A DNA stretch of 64,000 nt. Origin: Nematopogon swammerdamellus. Its lineage: Eukaryota > Arthropoda > Insecta > Lepidoptera > Adelidae. The notes under the pieces were generated by a model. The model was given only the letters and a program-made list of their open reading frames with translations. It searched no databases and was not told where the DNA came from. Each line of letters begins with the position of its first letter. Positions within the stretch are counted from its first letter, which is position 1. This document shows positions 32,899 through 43,891 of this stretch, one piece after another. A program made the translations under genes and the position numbers. The stretch covers positions 3,069,395-3,133,394 of the forward strand of contig OX336345.1 of assembly GCA_946902875.1 (NCBI GenBank), in the 5' to 3' direction.

Positions 32899-33954
32899 CA
32901 CACACACCAAGGACATTTAAACCTGTTTTTTAATGGTAAGTACGAAATATGGTGCGCGGCAGACTAACCAGAGGTGTAGCACGACGACGGCGCCCACGGG
33001 CATTCGAATATTTATGGGGGCTACGAATAACATGTCGGCCGGCTAGGTGCACCTTCACATTATGCTTGAAGGACCCCAGAATGATTGTAGTAATGTAGGT
33101 ACCTACCAATTAAATGTTTTATTTTAGCCAGTTATTAGCCGGTGCTAAATTACTTACGTAAATAAAGTAATGTGATGTATGCGAGCACTCGCTCCATGGA
33201 GCGCAAATTAATTTTGAAGAGGCTTGACTCGCTACTGAAGGAGACTACTGGCATGGCACCCTTAAGCAAATACCCACTAGGAATGATTAAGCCTGGCCAT
33301 CCAGCGTTGGATGGATGGAACGTAGCGAGTCCGATTTAAGGCGAAGTCAATTTGAGTTTTATGTGTTTAGCTCATAGCTTGAATGTTTTTAGACAGTGTC
33401 ATATCAGTAATTTCGCAGAAGTTTCTAAATTATTATTAACTGCGAAGTTTCTTCCCGGTTCTTCTTCGTGGGTGTAACAGAACCGGATGGAACAGATAGA
33501 ACAAATTGTGACAAGTTCGAGTTTTTTATTAATGGAAAAAATCGAGTCTAATTTACTGCCATATGATTTATATAAATACAAATACAATAGGTACAATACA
33601 ACTTTAATTTGTTTTAGTTTTCAATTCTCAGCCTATTTGAATCTGTGATGGTGATGGTTATTTATTTTTATTTGCATTTGAAAATATAGTCCGTATTTGT
33701 TATTTTATAATAATAACAATAAATCGTGTGGCCTTGCTGCACGAAAAGCCGCAGGCAGATTACAGACTATAATAGGTAAAATATTGATTATTTTGGCCTG
33801 GCGGAATTTTATTGATATGTTAAATAGGTACTTAATTTTATTATGTAGGTAGGCATTATAAAATTGAAAGGTCGTACCTTTGAAGAACATCTTAAAATGT
33901 ATTACGGTGCTGTTGTAGATCATGTTTCTACATACCTAATTCTAAAGGTGAGAG
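32899..33954. other. No secure gene; one small ORF
   Basis: A 54-codon ORF with ATG at 33177 contains GMAPLSKYPLGMIKPGHPAL; its origin is unknown. The rest is AT-rich. Confidence 0.3.
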
Positions 33955-34166
33955 CACCAACCCGCCCGGGTTGGTACCACCGCACTGAATGAAAGGTCGG
34001 TCGTAACGGCTATGTAAATAGTTTGTGTTTTCCGTCCAGTTCAGTGTAGCCGGCACGACCGAAGGGACGCACTGACGTGGAACCAAGTTCATCCGGCTGA
34101 CATCTCGGACGTTGTAGTTGTAGGTGATGTAGGTAGCCAACCGTGTCAGTTTCCATAAAAAAAAAC
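33955..34166 (+). mobile_element. SINE body and tail
   Basis: CCAACCCGCCCGGGTTGGTA to GTGTCAGTTTCCATAAAAAA. Confidence 0.8.
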
Positions 34167-34279
34167 CGAGCGATCTGCATCTGCGCGCGAGACGCGTGGT
34201 TTGGTGGGATCCCCGAATTCCCCGAAAAGTATGCTTCTGCAATGGAATGCGTATTGAGGAATCCTCGATCGGTCGGTAC

Positions 34280-34759
34280 CAGGGTTGTTGCTGATGCACA
34301 TTTTTTCACATCAGCTGTAGCTGATGCTGATTTTAATTATTTTCTTTTAAAAAGGGAAAAATACTGAACTATATGAATATTATGAATTTATATCCGAAGT
34401 TTTGGTTGGTATTGAAATAAAAGTGTGACATTTACTTAATAAAAAAAAGCAGTTGAGTTTAATTATCTTAGCAATTAAATTATTAGTATTGGAAGGAACT
34501 TTGGAACTATGTATTTGGAACTGTATGTACTGCTTTTTCGGCTTCGTGTCTGTTCCAAGAAGATTTGTAAATTATATTAGCAATTAAATTAGTAGTATTG
34601 GAACTATCAGCTCCGCCCCTCCGCGCTCATGTCACGACTCGAACATCAGCATTAATAATCAGCATCGATCAATGAGGATGCTGATGCGATGCTGATGTTG
34701 AAAATGATGCTGAAGTTCCGCGGATGCTGATGCTGATGCTGATGTTCGCAACAACCCTG
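34280..34759. mobile_element. hAT-type nonautonomous element, 480 bp
   Basis: Termini CAGGGTTGTTGC and GCAACAACCCTG are exact inverses, flanked by a perfect 8-bp duplication GTCGGTAC (34272-34279, 34760-34767). GATGCT-type repeats lie inside both ends. No transposase. Confidence 0.9.
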
Positions 34760-35007
34760 GTCGGTACACTCCTGCTGCGGCGCTGCCGTCTGTTGTCAGA
34801 GGTACGAGATACGTACGAGCTACGTCGCGCGCGGCACTAAGCACTCCAAATGGCTATCTGAAAATAGGTTACTTAACGGAGTTTCTAACCACTTCTGATA
34901 GTTAGGCTAGGTAGAGATTACTTACTTAGTACAAGGAATGTAATCTTGGGATGTAAGTAGACATTGTAGGTACATTGTTTCCGTTAAAAAGCGATTAACT
35001 TTTAAAG

Positions 35008-35324
35008 ATGACCTACGTACGATGTATCCGCCGACGCACCAAAGTAGTCGATATTGGATACCGGGATTACCGGGTGGCTAAGCTCAAGTGGCAGTGAGCT
35101 GGACATGTCAGCCGAAGGGATGACGACCGTTGGAGTAACTGTGTCCTACACTGGCGGCCGTGGATAGGAAAACGGAGTGTGGGAAGACCACCCGTCAGGT
35201 GGGACGACGACATCAAGTGCGTCGGCGGAAAGCAGTGGTTCCGTACCGCTGAAGGCCGGGAGGACTGGAGGAAAATTGGAGAGGCTATGTCCAGCAGTGG
35301 ACGCTTACACGCTGACTGACTGAC
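35008..35324 (+). mobile_element. 5'-truncated RTE copy (same family)
   Basis: It matches the last ~310 bases of the element at 11008-14010, on the opposite strand, and ends in GCTGACTGACTGAC. It carries a small duplication (GGGATTACC) and in-frame stops, so it is dead. Confidence 0.9.
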
Positions 35325-35495
35325 GATGTACCTACATAATGTAGATAGATGTCATATTATGGGTCATGTATTTTTTTTTTATTAATTATTGGCTTGGATG
35401 GCGGGTCCTTCTGTCATTTATTTAATTTTATTTTCTTTAATTTATATTAAATTATTTTGTAATTTTATACTTTTTGTATTATTTGAATATAAATA

Positions 35496-35969
35496 AGGTC
35501 TTTCAAAATTTGTTCAAAGTACGCTAAGGGAGGGTTCTGTATCGGAAATAGATCACTTTTGAAGAACAAAGAATTTTTTTTTTTACAAAAAAAAATTTTT
35601 TTTATTGTAAAATGTGAAAAAAAAATTTTTTAGTAATCGTTTCAGTTTCATGCCAGGAACAAAAAAGTCTTCCAACACATAGATCTCTTTCTTTCAGAAA
35701 TTGTGAAAAACCACAATTTTAGTTTTATTAGTATGGAATAGAAAGAATTTGATTTTTTTTTACCAACTTACACGTGTTAGATCATAATGGTGGTGAAGAC
35801 TTTTTTGTTACTGTTATGAAACTGAATCGATTAGGCTATAAAAATCAACCACCTAAAACATTATTTTACAGAAAAAAAACCCAAGGTCCAAAAAAAATTA
35901 TATAGGTTTTACTCCCTATATTATACAGAACCCTCCCTTAGCGTACTCTGAACTAATTTTGAAAGACCT
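35496..35969. mobile_element. TA-flanked MITE, AGGTCTTTCA family, copy 2
   Basis: 474 bp, the same family as 15635-16143 throughout, TA-flanked, with a few substitutions and internal deletions. Confidence 0.85.
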
Positions 35970-36189
35970 TATACTGTATATTGTATATTTGTACCGGCTT
36001 ACTGTATTTATTGTATATTTGTACCGGCTTTTATAATATTTTTGTTGCATATGGTGTTTCCATATTTAACTGAAAATATTTTGGGAGACCCCCATCATAA
36101 TCATTAGTTTTTGAGAAACAAAGTACTTCTCTCCGCCACACTCGCTCGGAACATCCATATGTTGTTGACACCCAACTACTAAGAACACA

Positions 36190-36247
36190 TAGTTTTTTAA
36201 CCCCCGACGAAAAAAACGGAGGGGTGTTATAAGTTTGACGTGTGTGT

Positions 36248-36286
<39 letters not shown>

Positions 36287-36480
36287 TGTCTGTGGCATCG
36301 TAGCTCCCAAACGGATGGACCGATTTGGATGCGGTTTTTTTTATTAGGAAGCCTGTTTAATCGGGATGGTTTTTAGCTATGTTTGTAATCAAGTAATAAA
36401 GTAATTAAGTAATAAAAAAAATTATTATCTTAAAAAGTGGACCGATTTGCATGCGGTTTTTTTAAAAAGCTTGAAATAAA
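36190..36480 (+). repeat. Dispersed repeat starting ACCCCCGACG
   Basis: ACCCCCGACGAAAAAAACGG and CCCAAACGGATGGACCGATT flank a GT tract. This layout is frequent in lepidopteran DNA. No coding potential. Confidence 0.5.
36238..36296. repeat. (GT)n microsatellite
   Basis: About 55 bases of GT/TGTG with one or two interruptions, inside the repeat at 36190-36480. Confidence 0.9.
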
Positions 36481-36497
36481 AGTTAAATTACAAATTT

Positions 36498-36684
36498 AAA
36501 AAACCCCCGACTCTTAAAAAGTCAAAAATAATTTCCGTTTACTTACTTAAAGGAGTCGGGGGACCGCTAACCGCTTAAATATAAAGACTCAAAAGTTGCG
36601 CGGGAATTTACTTAGCGGTCTACCGACTCCTTTAAGTAAGTAAACGGAAATTATTTTTGACTTTTTAAGAGTCGGGGGTTTTTT
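36498..36684. mobile_element. Foldback MITE with ~62-bp perfect arms
   Basis: The left arm begins AAAAAACCCCCGACTCTTAA and runs to GGAGTCGG; the right arm is its near-exact reverse complement ending GAGTCGGGGGTTTTTT. The loop region carries a second inner pair (GACCGCTAA / TTAGCGGTC). Confidence 0.8.
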
Positions 36685-36699
36685 ATCGAAATCTTTCCT

Positions 36700-36935
36700 G
36701 TGTCGAACGGCGAAAATATGGAACGGTCTTCCGGTGAGTGTGTTCCCACCACTTATAACCTGGGAATCTTCAAAAGGCGTGTCAATAAATTAGACGACAA
36801 CCTTTTTGTCCGCCTCATAGCCGGCATGGCGCCTCTCTGAGCGTGGTTTCGTGAGGAATGGTGTTATTGGCTGTGTCTGATCTTTCGTTGAAGTATTGGG
36901 AACAGACACCCGAACCGGCTGCCTATAAAAAAAAA
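36700..36935 (+). mobile_element. LINE RT C-terminus, frameshifted, with A-tail
   Basis: SFLCRTAKIWNGLPVSVFPP is followed, after a frame change, by YNLGIFKRRVNKL; a run of 13 A ends the copy at about 36938. Confidence 0.6.
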
Positions 36936-37234
36936 AAAACTTATGTCATTGGCTCTCCTTCAGCGCAGCCTAACCTCAACTAATCAGCTGTTTAGGTACC
37001 TACCTAGCGAGCGGCATTTTTTCATCGTTAGAGCATTGAGTTAGACATGATTTGTAAAATTTCTCGAAAACGTATGATATGTGAGTGCCTCCCAAAATAT
37101 TTGCAGTTAGCCTGGAAACAACCTATATAGTTTTCAGTCAATGCAAGGACACTCCAAAAAAACTGGTCAACCACGAACTCGACAACACGTTCTCTGTTCT
37201 GTCTGAGACGACGAACGGGCGTGTTTGGCTTTTT

Positions 37235-37650
37235 TAGGGTTCCGTATCCATACGGAAGCCTATTACTAAGCCTACGCCGTCTGTCTGTATGTCTGTCTGT
37301 CTGTCTGTCCGTCTGACTGTTCGGGCTGTATCTCTTGACTTGAACCGTAATAGGTAGCCCTCTGAAATTTTCACAGAATATGTGTTATTTATTAAAGCCG
37401 ATATAACAACAAATAATAATAAAAAATAAGAAAAAGTAAAAAATTTACGGGGTCCCCATACAAGAAAGTAAAAAGTGTATGCGCGGAATCTACCGGAAAC
37501 AGTATCAAGCATTTTGACTAATCATGAATTTTAACAAATATGAAGCATTATATAAAACACGCCATAGATGGCGTGATTAGCGCTGACCATGACATGGCGA
37601 TACGGAACCCTCGGTGCGCGATTTCTACTCGCACTTGGCCGGTTTATTTA
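37235..37650 (-). repeat. CCGG-type repeat, long subfamily
   Basis: AGGGTTCCGTATCCATACGG to CTCGCACTTGGCCGGTTTAT with the extra block. Confidence 0.8.
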
Positions 37651-37964
37651 TTACGTTTTGGTTGGCGTAGCTGTAAGTACACAACATGCTGAGATGATTT
37701 TTAGGGTAACCCCTGAGACTTCAAAAATGCATCTGGGAAATTGTAAGACGCAAAAACTTAATTGGACTGGGCGTTCAGGTTGCAGCGCAGCATCTACGTA
37801 ATGTGAATCCCAGACGTCAATAAACTAACATTTACATACATAGGTTGATTAAATTAATAACGTCAGACTGGTTTTCGACAAAAAAGGAAACAACAGAAGA
37901 ATACAATTGAGTCGGTGCGTTTCGAAATAGGTTCGAACGTTCGGACGGACTGTTTAGAAGGAAA

Positions 37965-38303
37965 ACATACATACATACATATACATATCACACACGCTGA
38001 ATCCCGACAATCGGGGTAAGCAGAGTAATCGGTGTTGTGATGCAAGAACTCTGGTAAATTACAGCACAACACCGACCACCACGTTTCGCAAAGTATTCGG
38101 ACAAGATTCAATCGATCAAGCAGCAAGTAGGCACGAAGACCCACCTGCTGCATGACTCGGTGGAAGTACCGTGCCAAGGTGAGAGGTGGCGACCCTGTTG
38201 CCCTTTAGCACGGCATCTTGCCCTTATCCCTTGGTCGGCTTTCACGACATGCATGGGGAGAGATGCAGTGGGGCTATTCTTATTAATACCGGCCGGCCCC
38301 ACA
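37965..38303 (+). repeat. H-family repeat
   Basis: Full-length copy from CATACATACATACATATACA to GGGGCTATTCTTATTAATAC, with the internal hairpin at about 38026-38076. Confidence 0.75.
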
Positions 38304-38550
38304 CGGTACAAGGAAGACAAATATTGTAGAAAATACATTTCGAGTTCATGATCAAAGTTTACCAGATTGGTATACGATCTATCTAATGAAAGATATTCGC
38401 AACGAAAATAGTAGATATAAATACCTATTCAAAGGTTGATTTTTGTCACATACATAAGTGGTCAAGGTCATGTGATATCAGTTCTGTTTGGAAGGTTGAT
38501 GTAAAGCTATACCTGAGAATGCCATCCAGAAACGGACGTAGCGTCGTGAT

Positions 38551-38851
38551 CACAGAGCATGAAATGCGCGCGCCCGCCCCTACTAGAGGCGCCGTGAGCG
38601 CGATTTCTCTACAACGCCGCGCCGTTGAAGCCTGTGGGCGTGGCCTATGACTTACATATGTGTGTTGTGCGTGTGCATTTGTTTTGTGCGTGTGCCTAAC
38701 TTGCTCCTCTTTGTGTGTAGTGTCGATACTAGCACACACACACACACATACGAAGCGCTAGCAGCTCAGCGTACGGTTATTGGGTTTCAAATATCATCGC
38801 TTAGGGCGCCTCTAGTAGGGGGCGCGGGCGGTAGGTATTTGATGCTCTGTG
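38551..38851. mobile_element. hAT-like nonautonomous element, 301 bp
   Basis: The ends CACAGAGCATGAAAT and ATTTGATGCTCTGTG, plus inner CCCCTACTAGAGGCGCC blocks, are inverted. A perfect 8-bp duplication GTCGTGAT lies at 38543-38550 and 38852-38859. A CA tract is internal. Confidence 0.88.
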
Positions 38852-39347
38852 GTCGTGATGGTGAGTGCAACAGAGTGATCGATTGGATGATGGGTCGTGC
38901 TGCGTTGCGTTTCGCATCGTTTGGCTCCTATGGGCTCCTGTATGTGATTTAGTTTTGTTATGTAAGTGGGTAGAAGAAATTAATTATAAGCAATGTATAA
39001 AATGGTGCCAGCAAATATTGAAGGAGGTGTAGGCCCGTCATTGGGTCCACACTATATCTTTAAATAGGTTGTAGTTATACATACTTGAATGTAAATGTGT
39101 CCGACCTGTTGGTGAACCTTAAATAAATAAATAAGAAAGCAGGTGAAACTTGTCACCCAAATGGGACCCACCGCCCGCCAGCGTCGTCATTGAGACCTTT
39201 AGTTTAGTACTAATAATTTCAATAATAGGTAATAATAATTTGGTTTAGTAAATACTGTATCATCTCATTTATAAAATAATTACAATAATTATACACCTCT
39301 TACAATTCAAATGAAAACCAAAATTATGTTTAATTTTATTATTCAGA

Positions 39348-40030
39348 ATATCGCTAGCTTAAAGCAATAGTGGGTTATCTGCCCAAAAGTAGATTTTGAG
39401 TTAAGTATACAGAAATATCGAGTAAATCGTGCTCCATCCAAGACAGCAGTGGGTTTCCAGAAAAAAAAATTTTTATCCCCCTTATAACGATAACTCAATG
39501 TTGAATTTTAGGTTTCATGCATTTAATTTCATGCAACACAGGGTTAATGGTAACTTCTAAAAAAAAAATTTCTAAAAAAAAAAGCAACACTGAGTTATTT
39601 ATACAATTTCAAACACAACACCATAGCGCATTACAAGAAATTGCTAAAACTTAAAAGCAACACTGAGTTATTTATGCAATTTCAAACTTAACCCACAGTT
39701 GCTCACAACACAACCCACTGTTGCATTTGAAAAATAACGGCAACGCCCATCCCTACGTCAAACTTTCAAGGCTGGTTCCAGTGCAACAGTGGGTTAGTTC
39801 CGATTTTTTCAGATTTTCATAAAATTAACTATGAAAATGAAGATTTATATTTTTCAAAACAATTAAATCAAGAAAACAAGCGTTTTATCTATTAAACAAT
39901 CGTGATTCTAATTCAAAATAAAAATATATAATAAAGTTAGAACTAAAGTTAGAACTTGAAAACTAAAAATGTGTTTATCTCAAAACTACCTTTTTTAAGA
40001 TAACCCACTGTCGCTTTCAGCTATCGATAT
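39348..40030. mobile_element. 683-bp inverted-end element with TAACCCACTGTTGC motifs
   Basis: Ends of ~31 bp (left ATCGCTAGCTTAAAGC, then AGTGGGTTATCT; right complement ATCGATAGCTGAAAGC). The motif CAACAGTGGGTTA or its complement recurs about seven times inside. No ORF. Confidence 0.6.
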
Positions 40031-40242
40031 GTACAGTAACAACTTTTGTTATATTATTACAAGTAAATCGACGAGTTTTCAATGTTTTTAAACTACCTAT
40101 AACTTCAAAACGTTTTGACTATCTAAGCAAAAAATATTTACGAAAAGAAAGCTCTCATAGAGAAACAATCCTTTATACGTCTATGAAAGTTCTTCATTGC
40201 ATCAAAGCGTGACTCGATTTTCTTTACCAAAAATCACTATGC

Positions 40243-40400
40243 ATACGTTTTTTATGAAAACTCACACAAGTACATAACCCGTGATTTCAGCCCATAACAC
40301 CTTGGTGAACTAGGTGCCATGGCAGCCCTTACCTTTGTTCGTACCGGCAGCACTGCACTGGACGGGAAACACAAAATATTTACATAGGTAACTTTCCATC
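40243..40400 (-). mobile_element. SINE tail fragment
   Basis: Reversed SINE body: CAGCCCATAACACCTTGGTG, then GGACGGGAAACACAAAATAT. Confidence 0.7.
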
Positions 40401-41410
40401 TTCCGTGCACCTTGTAGGCTGTGTGTGAGTAATATTTATTTACTACATACATACACAAAGTTTTTATTTATCTACTACTGACTGACACACAGATTACAGA
40501 CATACCGATGAATAATAAACATTTCCGTTTTCGTAGCGTCCAATTTACAGAAAAAAATTCTTAATTACACACATTAAATTTAGGTAGGTACCTACGATTG
40601 AGGAAAATTGTAAAAAATGCATTCGCACCCGCTCTACAAGTTCCAGTGACGCAAAGAAAATCTATGATCGGGTCGACATACCGTCAATGAAACCTTAGCG
40701 CGGGCGGGAAAATCCCCTATTCAATTAACTCGACATTCCCATATCGCGTGTATTGTCATAAGAGCGACAAGGTTCCAAACCGGTTGAACCGGGTACACTT
40801 GGCGACAACTTTTTCTCCGTCACACCTTCTTGTTCAAGAATGCCGGTTTTAATCAGTGAAAACCGCCCTTATTGCTTCGGCGATAAGGCGAGATTTGAGC
40901 GTTAGACAGGTGGGAAATACGTCGTTTTGATCGTTGGGGCTTTCGATACTCATTTGAGATGGTTTCGTCAGAGTGCCGCCGCTAAAAGAGGTCTGTCGGA
41001 GGCGAGGCGGTTCAATGTTCTGGCGGACGCTGCGCTAGCCGATCGTGTCAGTGGTGCGTGTTTCGTGAGGCGCTTGCAGCTTCGTTTTCACGCAACACGC
41101 CACGCGACGCGAGTGCAACTCGCGCCAAAACAAGAGAATTTTCTCAAACAGTGGCGCTGGTGACAGACAGCGGGATCACCCATTGGAGATAGTTCCCTGA
41201 AAAAAACAGGAAGAGCGATTTATTTTTATTTTTCAAGAGTGAGTAATTAATTATTTATTACATATATTTTGAACCACATTATGGACATTTTTTGACAGAC
41301 ACTTTGTATCGCACGATATAAATTAATTTATGAAAGGATTTAAAAAGTTTTCATTTATTTAATATTTATAATCTTAAAATGTAAATTTAAGCTAATCAAA
41401 TAAGTGGAAA
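40401..41410. other. CpG-rich unique stretch
   Basis: 40640-41170 is unusually CpG-rich for this window, not visibly repetitive, with a 78-codon plus ORF (40927-41163) lacking known motifs. It could be a promoter/5' exon region, perhaps of the gene to its right. Confidence 0.3.
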
Positions 41411-41715
41411 GGTACTTTTTTTTAATTATGGAAAATGGCACGGTTCACTACATCACCTACAACATTCGTGATGTCAGCCCAAAACACCGGATGAACTAGG
41501 CGCCATATCAGTGCTTCCCTTCATTTCATGTCGGCTACACTGAACATGACTGAAAAAAAAACAGTTCGTGTTTTCAGTCCATAGCAGTTTACATAGCCGT
41601 TTCGGCCGACTTATCATTCAGTGCGGTGGTACCAACCCCGGCGGGATAAACCACCTAGTAAGGTAAGAAGGGAAGGGACCTACAGTTTTACGTGGAATCC
41701 GAACCACGGTCAATT
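41411..41715 (-). mobile_element. SINE body with central domain
   Basis: Reversed copy from the A-run and TGGCACGGTTCACTACATCA to ACCTACAGTTTTACGTGGAA, with a small internal duplication near 41550-41590. Confidence 0.75.
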
Positions 41716-42265
41716 AAGTATTCTGTGCCACGGTCCACTTACCCTATTCAATCTCTGGTGTTGATAATTTGTCAATAAAGTGGTTAGTTTACATTAATCG
41801 ATATCGATATTTACTGTAAATAGGCGCGTTCGTTATGTTGCCTACATCTAAAGTATGTATATTTATTTGTATATAATATTCTATATATTTAGTAATTTAT
41901 ATGTATTAACACATGTATGGCTTATATTTTACTAGCATGCACTTATATGTATTTGTTAAAAGGTATTTTTATTATTATTTTATCTTCAATTCTCACGATC
42001 AACTCTTTTGCTGCTACCTACTTACATTCCACTATATTATCGAATCTCAAACAAAGGTTGACTGCAAGAAATCTCTGTAAGGGATAAGTCCGCCTTTGTA
42101 CCTAATATAAATTTTCTGACGTATTTGTTACTGTTTAATGTTTACTGGAGCAATAAAGAATTTTCTATCTATCTATATATCTATCTACAAGAAGACGTAT
42201 TTACCACAATGTTCCATCAGCTCAATAATTTCGTAAACTATATTTCGTAAAATATAGCTTGATAC
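41716..42265. other. No gene seen
   Basis: AT-rich with a CTATCTAT microsatellite near 42165-42187. Confidence 0.5.
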
Positions 42266-42361
42266 GCGTGACAGATGTCAGAGTGACATTTCTTTGTATG
42301 CGTGACAGATGTCAGAGTGACATTTCTTTGTATGCGTGACAGATGTCAGAGTGACATTTCA
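42266..42361. repeat. 34-bp tandem repeat, 3 copies
   Basis: GCGTGACAGATGTCAGAGTG with the following 14 bases repeats at 42266, 42300 and 42334. Each copy contains the near-palindrome TGACAGATGTCA. Confidence 0.9.
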
Positions 42362-42432
42362 ACAAAGTATGACGTTGTATTGCGTGCATTTTACTGTAAA
42401 AAAATACGGAACTTCATGCGAGGTGTTCTCGA

Positions 42433-42444
42433 TGACAGCTGTCA
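42433..42444. promoter_or_regulatory. TGACAGCTGTCA palindrome
   Basis: A perfect 12-bp palindrome matching the known paired site of TALE homeodomain proteins (TGIF/Meis/Prep type), close to three tandem TGACAGATGTCA near-matches at 42266-42361. Use as a site is unproven. Confidence 0.3.
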
Positions 42445-42593
42445 CAGGTATCATGCTATATTTTAAGGAGATCAAATTATCTACTTTGAAAATAAAAAAA
42501 AAACTTGGGAACGGTTCAACGGATGCCGCCATAATTATTCCCCTAGGGATTGTTTTACCAAACCTTACAGGAAAATTTTACAATACAGGAGAG

Positions 42594-42717
42594 TTCCGTC
42601 CAGTTCAGTGTAGCCGAAATGAAATGAAGGGAAGCATTGACATGGCACCTAGTTCACCCAGTGGGCCGACATCACGGATGCTGTAGGTGATGTAGACAAC
42701 TGTGTCACTTTCCATAA
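42594..42717 (+). mobile_element. SINE tail fragment
   Basis: GTCCAGTTCAGTGTAGCCGA to GTCACTTTCCATAAAAAAG. Confidence 0.75.
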
Positions 42718-42956
42718 AAAAGAAAATTTAAAAAAAGTAGTCCTCAGTATTCATAAATAAAATAAAATTTGTACAATACTAACGAAATAAAAAAATAAAG
42801 CAAAACAGAAAACTGAAAATGAACTCTTACATAATAGTGTTTGCAAATTGTGCGCTTGTTTTTCATGAAGCTGGCAAAACAATCTCATTGAATTGAACGG
42901 AGCAGAGTAGGAAGTAGACCGGAACAATCGAATAGAGAAAGGATAATAAAAATATA

Positions 42957-43612
42957 CACATACATACCACACGCTGTATTCCGACGATCGGGGTAAGCAG
43001 AGTAGTCGTTTTTGTGCTGCAGGTACTCTTGGTGCACCGTGTGGGCCCGGTACTTAAAAAGAATAGCCCCACTGCATCTCTCCCCGTGCATGTCGTAAAA
43101 GGCGACTAAGAGATAAGGACAAGATGCCGTGCTAAAGGGCGACTGGTTCGCCACCTCTCACCTTGGCATGGTACTTCCACCGAGTCATGCAGCAGGTGGG
43201 TCTTCGTGCCTTACTTGCTGCTTGATCGATTGAATTTTGTTCGAATACTTTGCGAAACGTGGTGGTCGGTGTTGTGCTGTAATTTACGAGAGTTCTTGCG
43301 GCGCAACACCGATTGCTCTGCTTGCCCCGATTGTCGGGATTCAGCGTGTGTGATGTATATATGTACTCTTGTAAAGTACCTACAGTACAATACCGACGAC
43401 CACATTTAGCAAAGTATTCGGACAAGATAACTATCAAGCAGCAAGTAAGGCACGAAGACTCACGTGATTTATATATAAGACTCGGTGGAAGGACCGTGCT
43501 AAGGTGAGAGGTTGCTAACCCGTCGCCCTTGTGCACTGCATCTTGTCCTTATCCCGAAGAGATGCAGTGGGGCTATTCTTTTTAAAAGTACCGACCCCTC
43601 ACGGTGCACCAA
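42957..43612. repeat. Composite of three H-family copies, two in inverted array
   Basis: A plus fragment (42957-43030), then a nearly full minus copy (43032-43362), then a plus copy (43363-43612). The last two are joined without spacer and can pair over ~250 bases. Confidence 0.75.
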
Positions 43613-43718
43613 ATGTGTTTCAAATTTCTAAACTTCTTCGAAGTACTTAAGTACCTACCTAACCCAAAGATTTTACTTGCTCGGAACCCTCGAATTCGTC
43701 CGGTCATTTCATCCGTAG

Positions 43719-43891
43719 TTCGCTGGCGAAAATAACGAACCTATACGTCACATTTTTCTGGGTCATTGTCACCGTCTGCGTTCTATTCTTGTGACAACTT
43801 TGCAAAAATACAGAGCGTGCTACAGAAGCAATACGCATGAAAATGAATACCAACCAATAACCCAGCAGATATCTGCGATCATCAAAACCAG
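43719..43891 (+). CDS. XRCC2-like exon, candidate (Walker A region)
   Basis: The acceptor is TTTCATCCGTAG and the donor ACCAG|GTAATT, phase 2. It encodes FAGENNEPIRHIFLGHCHRL followed by RSILVTTL. The first part resembles the XRCC2 segment before the P-loop, and GHCHRLRS occupies the GxxxxGKT position with Gly and Lys replaced by Leu and Arg. This is the weakest of the four exons. Confidence 0.28.

Noticed and set aside
33177..33341. 54-codon ORF
   Set aside because: No recognised family and no promoter or splice evidence; noted only in the region entry.
40927..41163. 78-codon ORF as a gene
   Set aside because: No family motif, no splice partner, and CpG-rich sequence keeps frames open.
42336..42686. 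116-aa ORF
   Set aside because: It starts in the 34-bp repeat and ends in a SINE tail; no gene-like content.
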